Source of the DNA: an uncultured Prevotellaceae bacterium
GTDB lineage: Bacteria > Bacteroidota > Bacteroidia > Bacteroidales > Bacteroidaceae
Direction: 5' to 3'
Length of the DNA: 64,000 nt
Assembly: GCA_902783625.1 (NCBI GenBank)
Contig: CACZRN010000021.1
Coordinates: 1-64,000, forward strand
How positions within the stretch are numbered: position 1 is the stretch's first letter; every line of letters starts with the position of its first letter. The position numbers and the translations under genes were made by a program. Shown piece after piece: positions 1-8,491 of the stretch. The notes under the pieces are model-generated. The model searched no databases and was not told where the DNA came from. It saw nothing but the letters and a program-made list of their open reading frames with translations.

Positions 1-2
1 AA

Positions 3-36
3 AATCGGGATGTAGTTTCAATGCTACATCCCGATT
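3..36 (-). terminator. Rho-independent terminator of pgk
   Basis: A 13-bp perfect stem (AATCGGGATGTAG with its complement at 24-36) encloses an 8-nt loop. Read on the minus strand it lies 24 nt past the pgk stop and is followed by a short T run (positions 4-1). Confidence 0.85.
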
Positions 37-59
37 ACTTATTTAGTTATATAGGAATA

Positions 60-1313
60 CTATTCTCCTTTTATAGCTGCTACGCCCGGGAGAGTCTTTC
101 CTTCGATAGCTTCAAGCATTGCACCGCCACCTGTCGATACGTAGCTGACTTGATCGGCAAGGCCGAACTTGTTAACAGCTGCAACTGAGTCGCCGCCACC
201 GACAAGCGAGTATGCACCATTATTCTGTGTTGCCTCAGCAACATATTTTGCTATTTCGCCAGTGCCATGAGCGAAGTTTTCGAACTCAAACACGCCCACA
301 GGACCATTCCAGAGAATTGTCTTCGAGGCGAGGATAATCTTTTTCCAGTTTGCCAAACTTGCGTCGCTGGCATCCATTCCTTCCCAACCGTCGGGAATGT
401 TGTAGATGTCAACCACCTGACGATCAGCATCATTAGAGAAAGCGTTGCCTGCTACTGTTGCAACAGAAAGACTCAGGTTCACACCCTTCTCCTTAGCAGC
501 AGCAATCACATTCAGTGCCTCTGGCATCAACTCATCCTCGTGGAGCGAGTCGCCGATATGGCCGCCCTGTGCCTTAATGAAAGTATATCCCATTCCGCCA
601 CCGATAATCAGGTTGTCAACCTTGTCGAGAAGGTTCTTAATCACAGCAAGCTTAGAGCTTACTTTCGATCCTCCGATGATAGCGGTGAATGGGTGCTGAG
701 CGTTTTTCAGTACGTTATCGATAGCTGTCACCTCTTTCTCCATAAGGAAACCGAGCATCTTTGCGTCGGCATCGAAATAGTCGGCGATAACAGCAGTAGA
801 GGCGTGTTTGCGGTGAGCGGTGCCAAAGGCGTCGTTCACATATACGTCAGCGTATGAAGCGAGTTTTTTGGCGAAGTCTTTCTGACGGCCTTTCATTTCC
901 TTCTTTGCCTCGTCGTACTCAGGAGTACCCTTTTCCACACCTACGGGCTTACCCTCTTCTTCGGGATAGAAGCGCAGGTTCTCGAGCAGCAATGCCTCGC
1001 CTGGCTTCAAAGCCTCAGCAGCTTCAGAGGCATTTCCGCAATCCTCAGCAAACTTCACATCTACACCCAGATGTTCCGACACCTTACCTACAATCTGGCT
1101 CAGCGACAGTTTAGGGTTAACTTTTCCCTTTGGTTTACCCATGTGCGACATCATTATCAGTGCACCGCCATCGGCAAGCACCTTCTTCAGTGTGGGCAGA
1201 GCACCGCGTATGCGAGTGTCGTCAGTTACTACTCCGTTTTCATCAAGAGGCACGTTGAAGTCAACGCGCACGATTGCCTTCTTACCGGCAAAGTTAAAAT
1301 CCGTAATCTTCAT
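60..1313 (-). CDS. pgk: Phosphoglycerate kinase
   Basis: Cytosolic glycolytic enzyme that transfers phosphate from 1,3-bisphosphoglycerate to ADP. The 417-residue product has the full family length and both lobes. Visible motifs are VDFNVPLD near residue 18, HMGKPKG near 57, GGSKVSSKL near 215, GGGMGYTF near 238, WNGPVGVFE near 338 and the C-terminal nucleotide-binding GGGDSVAAV near 374. The ATG start lies about 30 nt below a consensus promoter, and a strong hairpin follows the stop, so it looks monocistronic. One of the dispersed 22-bp arrays lies upstream of the promoter. Confidence 0.98.
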   Translation of the reverse strand: MKITDFNFAGKKAIVRVDFNVPLDENGVVTDDTRIRGALPTLKKVLADGGALIMMSHMGKPKGKVNPKLSLSQIVGKVSEHLGVDVKFAEDCGNASEAAEALKPGEALLLENLRFYPEEEGKPVGVEKGTPEYDEAKKEMKGRQKDFAKKLASYADVYVNDAFGTAHRKHASTAVIADYFDADAKMLGFLMEKEVTAIDNVLKNAQHPFTAIIGGSKVSSKLAVIKNLLDKVDNLIIGGGMGYTFIKAQGGHIGDSLHEDELMPEALNVIAAAKEKGVNLSLSVATVAGNAFSNDADRQVVDIYNIPDGWEGMDASDASLANWKKIILASKTILWNGPVGVFEFENFAHGTGEIAKYVAEATQNNGAYSLVGGGDSVAAVNKFGLADQVSYVSTGGGAMLEAIEGKTLPGVAAIKGE

Positions 1314-1342
1314 ATTTTACACATTGATTTAGTTTCCGACTG

Positions 1343-1373
1343 CGAAGGTAGTGCAAAAAGGGCGGAGTACAAA
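1343..1373 (-). promoter_or_regulatory. Bacteroidetes-type promoter of pgk
   Basis: On the minus strand, TTTG (1373-1370) is separated by 19 nt from TACCTTCG (1350-1343), which matches the TTTG-N19/20-TAnnTTTG pattern with one mismatch. The pgk ATG lies 30 nt further on. Confidence 0.75.
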
Positions 1374-1443
1374 ATAATTAAACATTTTTTTTGCACTGAA
1401 TGCTTTGATAATTGATTTATACCTAGCGACTAAAGTACTCGGT

Positions 1444-1546
1444 ATGTTTGACTAAAGGGGCCTTTATGTTTGACTAAAGAGGCTCTTATGTTTGACTTAA
1501 GTGCCTGTTTAATGCGATTAAAGAGGCTTTTTGTTGAGAGTGATAA
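1444..1546 (+). repeat. Dispersed 22-bp repeat array, copy A
   Basis: Four units. The first two are 22-bp copies beginning ATGTTTGACTAAAG and ending GGCCTTT or GGCTCTT. The third is a degenerate 23-bp copy. The last carries GCGATTAAAGAGGC and the tail TTGTTGAGAGTGATAA. The array fills most of the gap between the HAD phosphatase 3' end and the pgk promoter. Its first three units differ from the other six arrays by the ATGTTTGAC prefix. Confidence 0.85.
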
Positions 1547-1571
1547 TTTCTTTATGAATAAGTACCATGCT

Positions 1572-2357
1572 TTATATGACTCTGAAATGCTTCAAGGCTT
1601 TCATTATTCCGTCATTGTCGATTTCTGTTGTCACATATTGCGATTCTTGCTTTAGCTGGTCGCATGCGTTGCCCATTGCAATGCCGAGCCCTGCTTGTCT
1701 GATGATGGGGATGTCGTTTCCTCCGTCGCCGAAGGCAATTGTCTCTTCGATATCGATACCCATTGCTGCCGCCATTGTAAGGAGTCCTTTACCTTTGTCG
1801 GCTGCCGAAGATGTGATGTCGGTGAACTCAGGGTGCCAGCGTCCGCTTGTGCAATGCGAGGTGTGGGCAACGATGTCGCGCTCGGTTGCCTCATCGATAA
1901 ATGGCGTGAGTTGTATAACGGGTTGAGTGAGCATCCGACGTGCATGATTTTGATCGGTGGCAATATTGTGGATGTTGAGCATATCTACGAACAGACGGTC
2001 GAAAGCCTCGCCTTGCCCTAGGACTGCCATATCGTCGCGGGTTACTATAATGATGGGTGTGTGTATCTCTTCGCAACGACTGACGATGTAATCGACATCG
2101 CATTTCTCTATAACACTGAAGTTTACGTCTTTGTCACCGATGTAGCAATATGCTCCGTTTGTAGATATGTACCCGTCGATGAGATTGGAGATTTGTCCGA
2201 GATTGGTTATGATGTGTGGTGGTCGCCCGGTAGATATGATTATCTTAATGCCTCTCTGCCGTGCGATGGTGAGAGCATCTACGGTCGACTGGGGTATGAG
2301 GTGAGTCTTAAAACTTACGAGTGTGCCGTCAATATCGAGAAATATTGCTTTATACAT
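1572..2357 (-). CDS. Cof-type HAD-IIB family phosphatase
   Basis: Probable cytosolic sugar- or nucleotide-phosphate phosphatase of the HAD superfamily, subclass IIB. Motif I is FLDIDGTLV near residue 6 (nucleophile and acid aspartates), motif II is ISTGRPP near 41, and motifs III/IV are KGKGLL near 190 and AFGDGGND near 208. The length of 261 residues is normal. The substrate cannot be told from sequence. It lies 73 nt downstream of feoB on the same strand with no clear promoter between, so co-transcription is possible. Confidence 0.9.
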   Translation of the reverse strand: MYKAIFLDIDGTLVSFKTHLIPQSTVDALTIARQRGIKIIISTGRPPHIITNLGQISNLIDGYISTNGAYCYIGDKDVNFSVIEKCDVDYIVSRCEEIHTPIIIVTRDDMAVLGQGEAFDRLFVDMLNIHNIATDQNHARRMLTQPVIQLTPFIDEATERDIVAHTSHCTSGRWHPEFTDITSSAADKGKGLLTMAAAMGIDIEETIAFGDGGNDIPIIRQAGLGIAMGNACDQLKQESQYVTTEIDNDGIMKALKHFRVI

Positions 2358-2430
2358 TATTTAAACTTCAGTTTACATTTTTCCCGGATTATCCATATCC
2401 TCTGGTTCGTCTAGTCTTTTAGAATTTGCT

Positions 2431-4956
2431 TTATGCCCCCATTATTCTCCCTATTTGGAACACCAGTGCAGAGATTATCCAAGCGAGCAGAGTGGTATAT
2501 ATTGCGGCGAATATAGCCCATCGCCACGAACCTGTTTCATTCTTGATGGCGGCAATTGTTGCTATACATGGGAAGTAGAGCACCACGAAGAGCAGGAAGC
2601 AATATGCACTGAGGGTAGTTATGCCGTCGTCGGTCATTGCTTTGTTCAGGCGGGTATATTTGTCGGTGCCGCCGTTATCTTCGGCAATCGATGCGTCTTC
2701 AGCATAAAGCACACCCATTGTTGAAGCGACAATCTCTTTTGCTCCGACTCCTGAAAGCAGGGCAACGTCGAGCTTCCAATCGAATCCCTGTGGCTGGAAT
2801 AACGGCTCGATTGTCTTTCCTATTCTTCCTATATAGCTTTGTTCTATCGAATGGCTATCGTTGGTAGTGATGTCTGTTTGTCGTGGGAAATATCCCAATG
2901 CCCAGACTATGATGCTTGCCACTAGGATTATTCCTCCCATTTTCTTCAGATATTCACGTCCTTTCTCCCATGTGTGACGCCCGATGGCTTTCCATGTGGG
3001 GAATCTGTATGGCGGCAGTTCCATTACGAAAGGAACATCCTCGCCCTTGATTACCAATCTGCTGAGTACGCGCCCCATAAATGCAGCCATAATGATGCCC
3101 ACTGCATATAACGATATCATAATGCCTGCGCGGTGTGATGGCGCAAAGAATGTGGCGACTATCATTATGTAAATAGGTAGTCTTGCCGAGCAACTCATAA
3201 GCGGGAGTATTAGCATAGTGATCAGTCTGCTTCGCTTACTCTCTATTGTACGTGTGGCCATCACTGCCGGCACGTTGCATCCAAATCCCATTATCAGCGG
3301 TATGAACGATTTGCCATGAAGCCCTATGCCGTGCATCAACTTATCCATTATGAATGCTGCTCGCGACATATAACCGGAGTCTTCCATAAACGATATGAAT
3401 GCATAGAGGATGAGAATCTGCGGTAGGAAGACTATAACTGATCCCACGCCACCTATCACACCGTCGATGAGCATATCTTTGATAGGTCCTTCGGGCATAA
3501 ATGAACTTACCAACTTGCCAAGCCATCCGACTGCTGACTCTATCCAATCCATCGGATACTGTCCAAGTGAGAATGTTATCTCAAACACAAGGAATAGGAT
3601 TATGAAAAAGATTGGGAATCCGAGATATCGATTTGTTATCACTTTGTCGATGTGATGCGTAGTGCTATATACATCCTCATCTTCGCCTCTTTTGTATCCA
3701 GCCTCCTTGAGTGCGCCGTGAATGAATCCGTATTTTGCATCCATTATGCGCGTTTCACTGTCGGCGTGTGTCTCCTCAAGTACACGTTGCGCAGCAATGT
3801 TACGTGCTTGAAATATCTTATCAGCGTCTGGGAGTGTGCTTACCACTCTTTCCGCTTCGCTGTCGTGCTCAAGAAGTTTGATAGAAAGATAGCGGGTGGA
3901 GTAATGACGGCGCAATTCGTTGTGTTGCTTAAGAAACTTCTGAATATCAGCTATGCCGTTCTCAATCTCATGCCCATAGTTGATGTGAATATGCCGTGCA
4001 ACATTATTTTTAGGACTATCGCCGTTGGCATAATCTTCTTCATGCGCTTCGTGTTCGTCGGTTGCTTCCCATTCGTTGTGCCACTCTTGTATTTCTTTAG
4101 CCACTTCAGGGCTGATCTTGCCCTCTTTGTCGACATAGAACTCACCCTCATACATGTTGATGATGATGTGGAAAAGCATCTTAACACCTCGACCAGTTGT
4201 AAATACAGTGGGAATCATAGGAACACCGAGCAGGGTGGAGAGGGTGTGGAGATTAAACTTATCGCCTCTTTTTTCAGTTTCGTCAAACATGTTCAGTGCA
4301 CATACCATAGGTATGTTCATGTCGATAAGTTGTGTGGTGAGGTAGAGGTTACGTTCTATATTGCTTGCGTCGATTACATTAATGACTATATCGGGAGTAT
4401 GCTCGATAAGTTGTTTTCTTACGTAAAGCTCTTCAGGAGAATACGCTGAAAGAGAGTAAGTGCCCGGAAGATCAACAAGATTAAGCCGATATCCTTCGAA
4501 ATCGGTATGTCCGCTTTTTGCATCTACTGTCACTCCGGCATAGTTGCCCACACGCTCGTGAGCGCCAGAGGCGAAATTAAACAAAGATGTCTTTCCGCAA
4601 TTAGGATTTCCTACAAGCGCAATATTTATCTCCCTACGCTTCTTACGCGCAAGACGTTGTAGTCGTTCAGCGTCATCAATGTCGTCACGAATTATTGCTG
4701 GTTCGTTGTAGTTGTCATTATCTTCGGCGTCTTTGTTAGTGATAATATCAATCATCTCAGCTTCAGAACGGCGCAACGATACCTCATATCCCATTATCTT
4801 ATATTTGACAGGGTCCATGAGTGGAGCGTTCAGAAGCGATTCTATGGTCTTTCCTTTTATAAATCCCATCTCGATAATCCGCTTTCTGAAACCACCATAT
4901 CCGTTCACCTTGACGATGATTCCACTTTCTCCTGTTTTAAGTTCCGACAACTTCAT
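2431..4956 (-). CDS. feoB: Ferrous iron transporter, FeoA-FeoB fusion
   Basis: Inner-membrane Fe(II) importer. Residues 1-75 form a FeoA-like SH3 domain, here fused to FeoB instead of being a separate gene, as is common in Bacteroidales. The G domain follows: G1 GNPNCGKTS near 116, G3 DLPGTYSLS near 162, G4 NMFD near 223. A helical region with a charged linker follows to about 430, then the multi-helix membrane part with two gate-like segments (GFGCNVPAVMATR and GVGAKEIVASTMGVL). The 841-residue length fits the fusion. A TACTTTTG box (4986-4979) lies 22 nt before the ATG. No separate feoC-like gene is seen. Confidence 0.97.
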   Translation of the reverse strand: MKLSELKTGESGIIVKVNGYGGFRKRIIEMGFIKGKTIESLLNAPLMDPVKYKIMGYEVSLRRSEAEMIDIITNKDAEDNDNYNEPAIIRDDIDDAERLQRLARKKRREINIALVGNPNCGKTSLFNFASGAHERVGNYAGVTVDAKSGHTDFEGYRLNLVDLPGTYSLSAYSPEELYVRKQLIEHTPDIVINVIDASNIERNLYLTTQLIDMNIPMVCALNMFDETEKRGDKFNLHTLSTLLGVPMIPTVFTTGRGVKMLFHIIINMYEGEFYVDKEGKISPEVAKEIQEWHNEWEATDEHEAHEEDYANGDSPKNNVARHIHINYGHEIENGIADIQKFLKQHNELRRHYSTRYLSIKLLEHDSEAERVVSTLPDADKIFQARNIAAQRVLEETHADSETRIMDAKYGFIHGALKEAGYKRGEDEDVYSTTHHIDKVITNRYLGFPIFFIILFLVFEITFSLGQYPMDWIESAVGWLGKLVSSFMPEGPIKDMLIDGVIGGVGSVIVFLPQILILYAFISFMEDSGYMSRAAFIMDKLMHGIGLHGKSFIPLIMGFGCNVPAVMATRTIESKRSRLITMLILPLMSCSARLPIYIMIVATFFAPSHRAGIMISLYAVGIIMAAFMGRVLSRLVIKGEDVPFVMELPPYRFPTWKAIGRHTWEKGREYLKKMGGIILVASIIVWALGYFPRQTDITTNDSHSIEQSYIGRIGKTIEPLFQPQGFDWKLDVALLSGVGAKEIVASTMGVLYAEDASIAEDNGGTDKYTRLNKAMTDDGITTLSAYCFLLFVVLYFPCIATIAAIKNETGSWRWAIFAAIYTTLLAWIISALVFQIGRIMGA

Positions 4957-4978
4957 TGTAATCCTTTTAAAAGTTTAG

Positions 4979-4986
4979 CAAAAGTA
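4979..4986 (-). promoter_or_regulatory. -7 box of the feoB promoter
   Basis: TACTTTTG on the minus strand fits TAnnTTTG. The upstream -33 position shows only TTTACG, so the promoter is incomplete. No Fur-like dyad was recognised by eye. Confidence 0.5.
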
Positions 4987-5081
4987 GAAAAAAAAACAGA
5001 CGTAAACGAAAAGCATTTTGAAAATATGTTATATTTGTACTAAAAATACCTAAAACATGGTATTATTTTTAAATGAAGAAT

Positions 5082-5089
5082 TATATTTG
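5082..5089 (+). promoter_or_regulatory. -7 box upstream of the phytase-like esterase
   Basis: TATATTTG fits TAnnTTTG and lies about 32 nt before the ATG at 5122. No convincing TTTG was seen 19-20 nt upstream. Confidence 0.45.
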
Positions 5090-5121
5090 CACGTGAATAA
5101 TTAAATCATGAGTATAAGTTT

Positions 5122-6204
5122 ATGAATAAGATTTTGAATATCATTTTGCTTTTATCTGCATATTATATTCCCGTCATTGCTCAATCTACTGAACATTGGG
5201 AACTTGTTAGGGAGAATAACCAGAAGGCATTTCCCACATACGTTCCAGCCGCTAATTATAGTGGCATTACGTATCTCGGAGGCAATCATTATGCAGTCGT
5301 AGATGATAAATCGACAGATGACGGATTTGAGATGTTTGCAATTGTTGTCGATTCTCTATCGGGAGATATTGTTTCTGTTGAATACGAAGGGCATGTTGCC
5401 GGTAGCGGTGCTAATCGCGATCAAGAGGGAATAGCTTATATGAGAGGGCGAAATACTTTGCTCATTAGCGGTGAGACTGATAATATGATAATCGAGTACG
5501 ATTTGGATGGTCGACAGACGGGTAGGGCAGCATCGTTGAGCAAATCGGCTCCGAATCTTGGATATGAGGCGCTTACATATTCCAATTCTGAGCATGCTAT
5601 ATGGACAATATCTGAATCTACGTTGCCCATTGACGGCGAAGTGGCAACTCCAAAAAACGGATTGGCCAATCGTCTTCGCTTGCAGAAGTTTACAGATGGT
5701 TTGCAAAAAGAAAACGAATATCTATATGTGTGCGAAACCCCCAGTGCCAGGCAAGCCTCTTGGAAGTATGCTAACGGTGTGAGTGCACTTGCTGCTCTCG
5801 ATGATGGTTCGTTGCTTGTGCTTGAGCGTGAGTTTTATGTGCCTGAGCTTTATTCAGGAGCTTTTGCTTTGTGTAGGATTTACAATGTCAAACCCACATT
5901 TGAGTCAATGTTGAAATCTTCTTCGATAAGTGAGGATGTAAAGCCATTGGAAAAACAACTTGTGGCAGAGTGGAAGACGACACTCTCTCTATTTCGCAGC
6001 ACACTGGCTAACTACGAGGGGATGTGTCTTGGTCCCGTGCTTAATGACGGCTCGCAATCAATAATCCTTATATCCGATTCACAAGAACAATATGGAGGTG
6101 TGTTAAAGGATTGGTTTAAGTCTGTGGTAATTAGAAAAACATCAGAAGAACCACAAGAAGAGATACAAGAAAATGATGAGTCGGAAGTGTTAGATACAAT
6201 TTAA
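5122..6204 (+). CDS. Secreted esterase-like activity of phytase family protein
   Basis: Exported protein of 360 residues with a signal peptide (residues 1 to about 21, cleavage near VIAQS). The body resembles the esterase-like phytase family (PF13449), a beta-propeller-like fold: an early GITYLGGNHYAVVDDKS block, RDQEGIAYM near 96, LGYEALTYS near 147, and the late YEGMCLGP and IILISDSQEQYGG blocks. The C-terminus is a short acidic tail rich in Glu. The substrate is unknown; family members are annotated as phosphoesterases on weak grounds. It is a single plus-strand gene, convergent with ygiQ 5 nt away. Confidence 0.8.
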   Translation: MNKILNIILLLSAYYIPVIAQSTEHWELVRENNQKAFPTYVPAANYSGITYLGGNHYAVVDDKSTDDGFEMFAIVVDSLSGDIVSVEYEGHVAGSGANRDQEGIAYMRGRNTLLISGETDNMIIEYDLDGRQTGRAASLSKSAPNLGYEALTYSNSEHAIWTISESTLPIDGEVATPKNGLANRLRLQKFTDGLQKENEYLYVCETPSARQASWKYANGVSALAALDDGSLLVLEREFYVPELYSGAFALCRIYNVKPTFESMLKSSSISEDVKPLEKQLVAEWKTTLSLFRSTLANYEGMCLGPVLNDGSQSIILISDSQEQYGGVLKDWFKSVVIRKTSEEPQEEIQENDESEVLDTI

Positions 6205-6209
6205 GAAGG

Positions 6210-8120
6210 TTATCTCTTGCGATTTCTTTTCTGACTTTTTTTGTAGATATTCTTTGACTTTGTTGCTTGTTTGTTAGTGGCTTTGTCCTTTTGCCAGTAT
6301 CTGCTTCCAGGAACAAGCTTGTCAATCAAGTCACTTCTTCCTATGCGTTTAAGTTCGGATGCTATTGCGTTTTGTTCTTCACGCTTATACCAGAAGAAGA
6401 ACATGCGTTGTGCGAGTTTTTCTTTCTGATTTCTTGCGCTGAACACCGGTTGTAACGTATAGGGATCATATCCTGTATACCATGTCTCGGTGCTTACGGT
6501 CATTGGCGTAGGTGTAAAGTCTTGAACCTGCTCAAGTTGAAAGTTAAGTGCTTTTGTCTCAACAGCTAGCTCAGCCATATCTTCTTCAGTGCATCCTGGG
6601 TGTGAACTGATGAAATATGGAATAATCTGTTGGTTAAGATTCTCACTCTTGTTTATATTGTCGAAGACGCGTTTGAATTCCTTGAACAAGTTGAAAGAAG
6701 GCTTTCGCATTAAGTTTAGTACGTGGTCGGAAGTGTGCTCAGGTGCAACTTTCAGTCGTCCACTTACATGGTGAACAATTAGTTCGCGTGTATATTCGCG
6801 GGCCGCTTTGTTTATTGCTTCATCTTTTGAATGATGCAGCAGGAGGTCGTATCTTACTCCTGAACCTATAAAGCTCTTTTTTACACCAGGCACTTTGTCA
6901 ACTTCGCGATATATCTCTGTCAGTTTGCTGTGGTCGGTGTTGAGGTTTGGGCAAACTTTCGGATGTATGCACGAAGGGCGTTTACACACCTCGCATGCTT
7001 TAGTGTTGTTCCCATGCATCCCATACATGTTTGCTGAAGGTCCTCCAAGATCGGAGAGATATCCTTTGAAATCGGGTTGTGCAACCACTTTCCTCACTTC
7101 TCGGAGAATGCTTTCCTTGCTTCTGCAAACAATGAATTTACCCTGATGCGCTGATATTGTACAGAAAGCGCACCCTCCGAAACACCCGCGATGAATGTTT
7201 ATTGAGTTTTTAATCATCTCATAAGCAGGGATTGTCTTTCCCTTATATTTAGGATGAGGCAAGCGCGTATATGGGAGGTCGAAACTTTCGTCGAGTTCTT
7301 CAGTTGTCATTGGTGGAAAAGGAGGATTGACGACAACCCACTTTGAATCTACCTTCTGCAACAATCGAGCAGCATGCATCTTGTTTGATTCTTCTTCGAT
7401 GTGCTTGAAGTTTTCCGCCTGCGACTTTTTGTTTCTGATGCATTCCTCGTGAGAGTGGAGTATGATGTCGTCGTCGGTAAATCCGTTGGGAATACCCTTT
7501 TCAGTTGTTATAAAGACGGTTTGTGGGATGTCTTTTATCTCGTTGATTTTCTTGCCTTTATCCAGTTCTTCTGCCACTTTGACAACTGGCTTTTCCCCCA
7601 TGCCATATATTATCATGTCTGCTCCCGAGTCGCACAAAATGCATTTTCGTAACGAATCTTGCCAATAGTCGTAGTGCGTAAGCCTGCGCATTGAAGCCTC
7701 TATTCCTCCGAGCACAACAGGAACATCAGGGAATAGTTTTTTCAATATCTGTGTGTAAACTATTGTCGGGTATTCCGGTCGGCAATCATGCCTACCATCC
7801 GGACTGTATGCATCCTGACTTCTGAGACGTTTGTTGGCTGTATATTTGTTCACCATCGAGTCCATACATCCTGGAGCAATTCCGAAATAAAGTCTCGGTC
7901 GACCAAGCTTCTTAAAATCGCGGTAATCACCGTGCCAATCGGGTTGTGGCACAATTGCGACTCGATAGCCGTGTTTTTCAAGTATACGTCCGATGACAGC
8001 TGCTCCAAACGAAGGGTGATCGATGTAAGCATCGCCCGAGAAGAGTATGATATCGAGTTCATCCCATCCTCGTAGTTGGCACTCTTTTCGTGTTGTAGGT
8101 AAGAAATCGGAAAGCTGCAT
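6210..8120 (-). CDS. YgiQ family radical SAM protein
   Basis: Large radical SAM enzyme of unknown reaction, 636 residues from the chosen start. The [4Fe-4S]/SAM motif is RGCFGGCAFC (Cx3Cx2C) near residue 325. Other YgiQ signatures are GDAYIDHPSFG near the N-terminus, GGIEASMRRLTHYDYW near 165 and a second cysteine group CEVCKRPSC. The ATG at 8120 is chosen because the family begins at MQLSDFLPTTRKEC. An upstream ATG at 8225 would add 35 unmatched residues and run into the preceding gene. The C-terminal 30 residues are a Lys/Asn-rich basic tail. It is the last gene of the operon that begins at 11912. Confidence 0.93.
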   Translation of the reverse strand: MQLSDFLPTTRKECQLRGWDELDIILFSGDAYIDHPSFGAAVIGRILEKHGYRVAIVPQPDWHGDYRDFKKLGRPRLYFGIAPGCMDSMVNKYTANKRLRSQDAYSPDGRHDCRPEYPTIVYTQILKKLFPDVPVVLGGIEASMRRLTHYDYWQDSLRKCILCDSGADMIIYGMGEKPVVKVAEELDKGKKINEIKDIPQTVFITTEKGIPNGFTDDDIILHSHEECIRNKKSQAENFKHIEEESNKMHAARLLQKVDSKWVVVNPPFPPMTTEELDESFDLPYTRLPHPKYKGKTIPAYEMIKNSINIHRGCFGGCAFCTISAHQGKFIVCRSKESILREVRKVVAQPDFKGYLSDLGGPSANMYGMHGNNTKACEVCKRPSCIHPKVCPNLNTDHSKLTEIYREVDKVPGVKKSFIGSGVRYDLLLHHSKDEAINKAAREYTRELIVHHVSGRLKVAPEHTSDHVLNLMRKPSFNLFKEFKRVFDNINKSENLNQQIIPYFISSHPGCTEEDMAELAVETKALNFQLEQVQDFTPTPMTVSTETWYTGYDPYTLQPVFSARNQKEKLAQRMFFFWYKREEQNAIASELKRIGRSDLIDKLVPGSRYWQKDKATNKQATKSKNIYKKSQKRNRKR

Positions 8121-8142
8121 CGTACGTTTCTTTGTTATAACA

Positions 8143-8484
8143 TCAATAGTTCGGCTGCTCTTGTTCGGGAAGAGTCTCGGCTGCTTCGTCCTCATGCGAG
8201 TGTTTCCACTTTCGGTAAAGCTCAATCAATTGTGCAAGTCCGAATGCCTTCATGTTGTTGTTATATACTACGTCGAGACACAAATCCAAAATTTGCTTGT
8301 TCCCGTGTCCGTTCTCCAATAGTGATCGGATATTGAACTTTAGTTTGTCAAGCACATCTTCGTCGATGACGCCGTGACTATCCACAAGCCCTTCAAGCAG
8401 GGCATATTCTTTTATTGTGTTCAGGTGGGACTCTTCAACCTCTATTGTGCGCGATCCCGATTTGTTGGCTTGAATCTTATACAT
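8143..8484 (-). CDS. Hypothetical 113-residue acidic protein
   Basis: Not recognised. A soluble, mostly helical protein with no signal peptide and no cysteine motif except one Cys near residue 68. The tail is Glu/Pro-rich (HEDEAAETLPEQEQ). It lies 7 nt downstream of the golvesin-like gene and 22 nt upstream of ygiQ, so it is almost certainly co-transcribed. Its frame stays open over its full length and does not overlap other genes with the ygiQ start used here, which supports it being real. Confidence 0.75.
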   Translation of the reverse strand: MYKIQANKSGSRTIEVEESHLNTIKEYALLEGLVDSHGVIDEDVLDKLKFNIRSLLENGHGNKQILDLCLDVVYNNNMKAFGLAQLIELYRKWKHSHEDEAAETLPEQEQPNY

Positions 8485-8491
8485 AGTAAAA

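Noticed and set aside
3652..4449. 265-residue plus-strand ORF inside feoB
   Set aside because: It lies opposite a strongly conserved gene, is rich in Phe/Cys/Leu and has no family signature.
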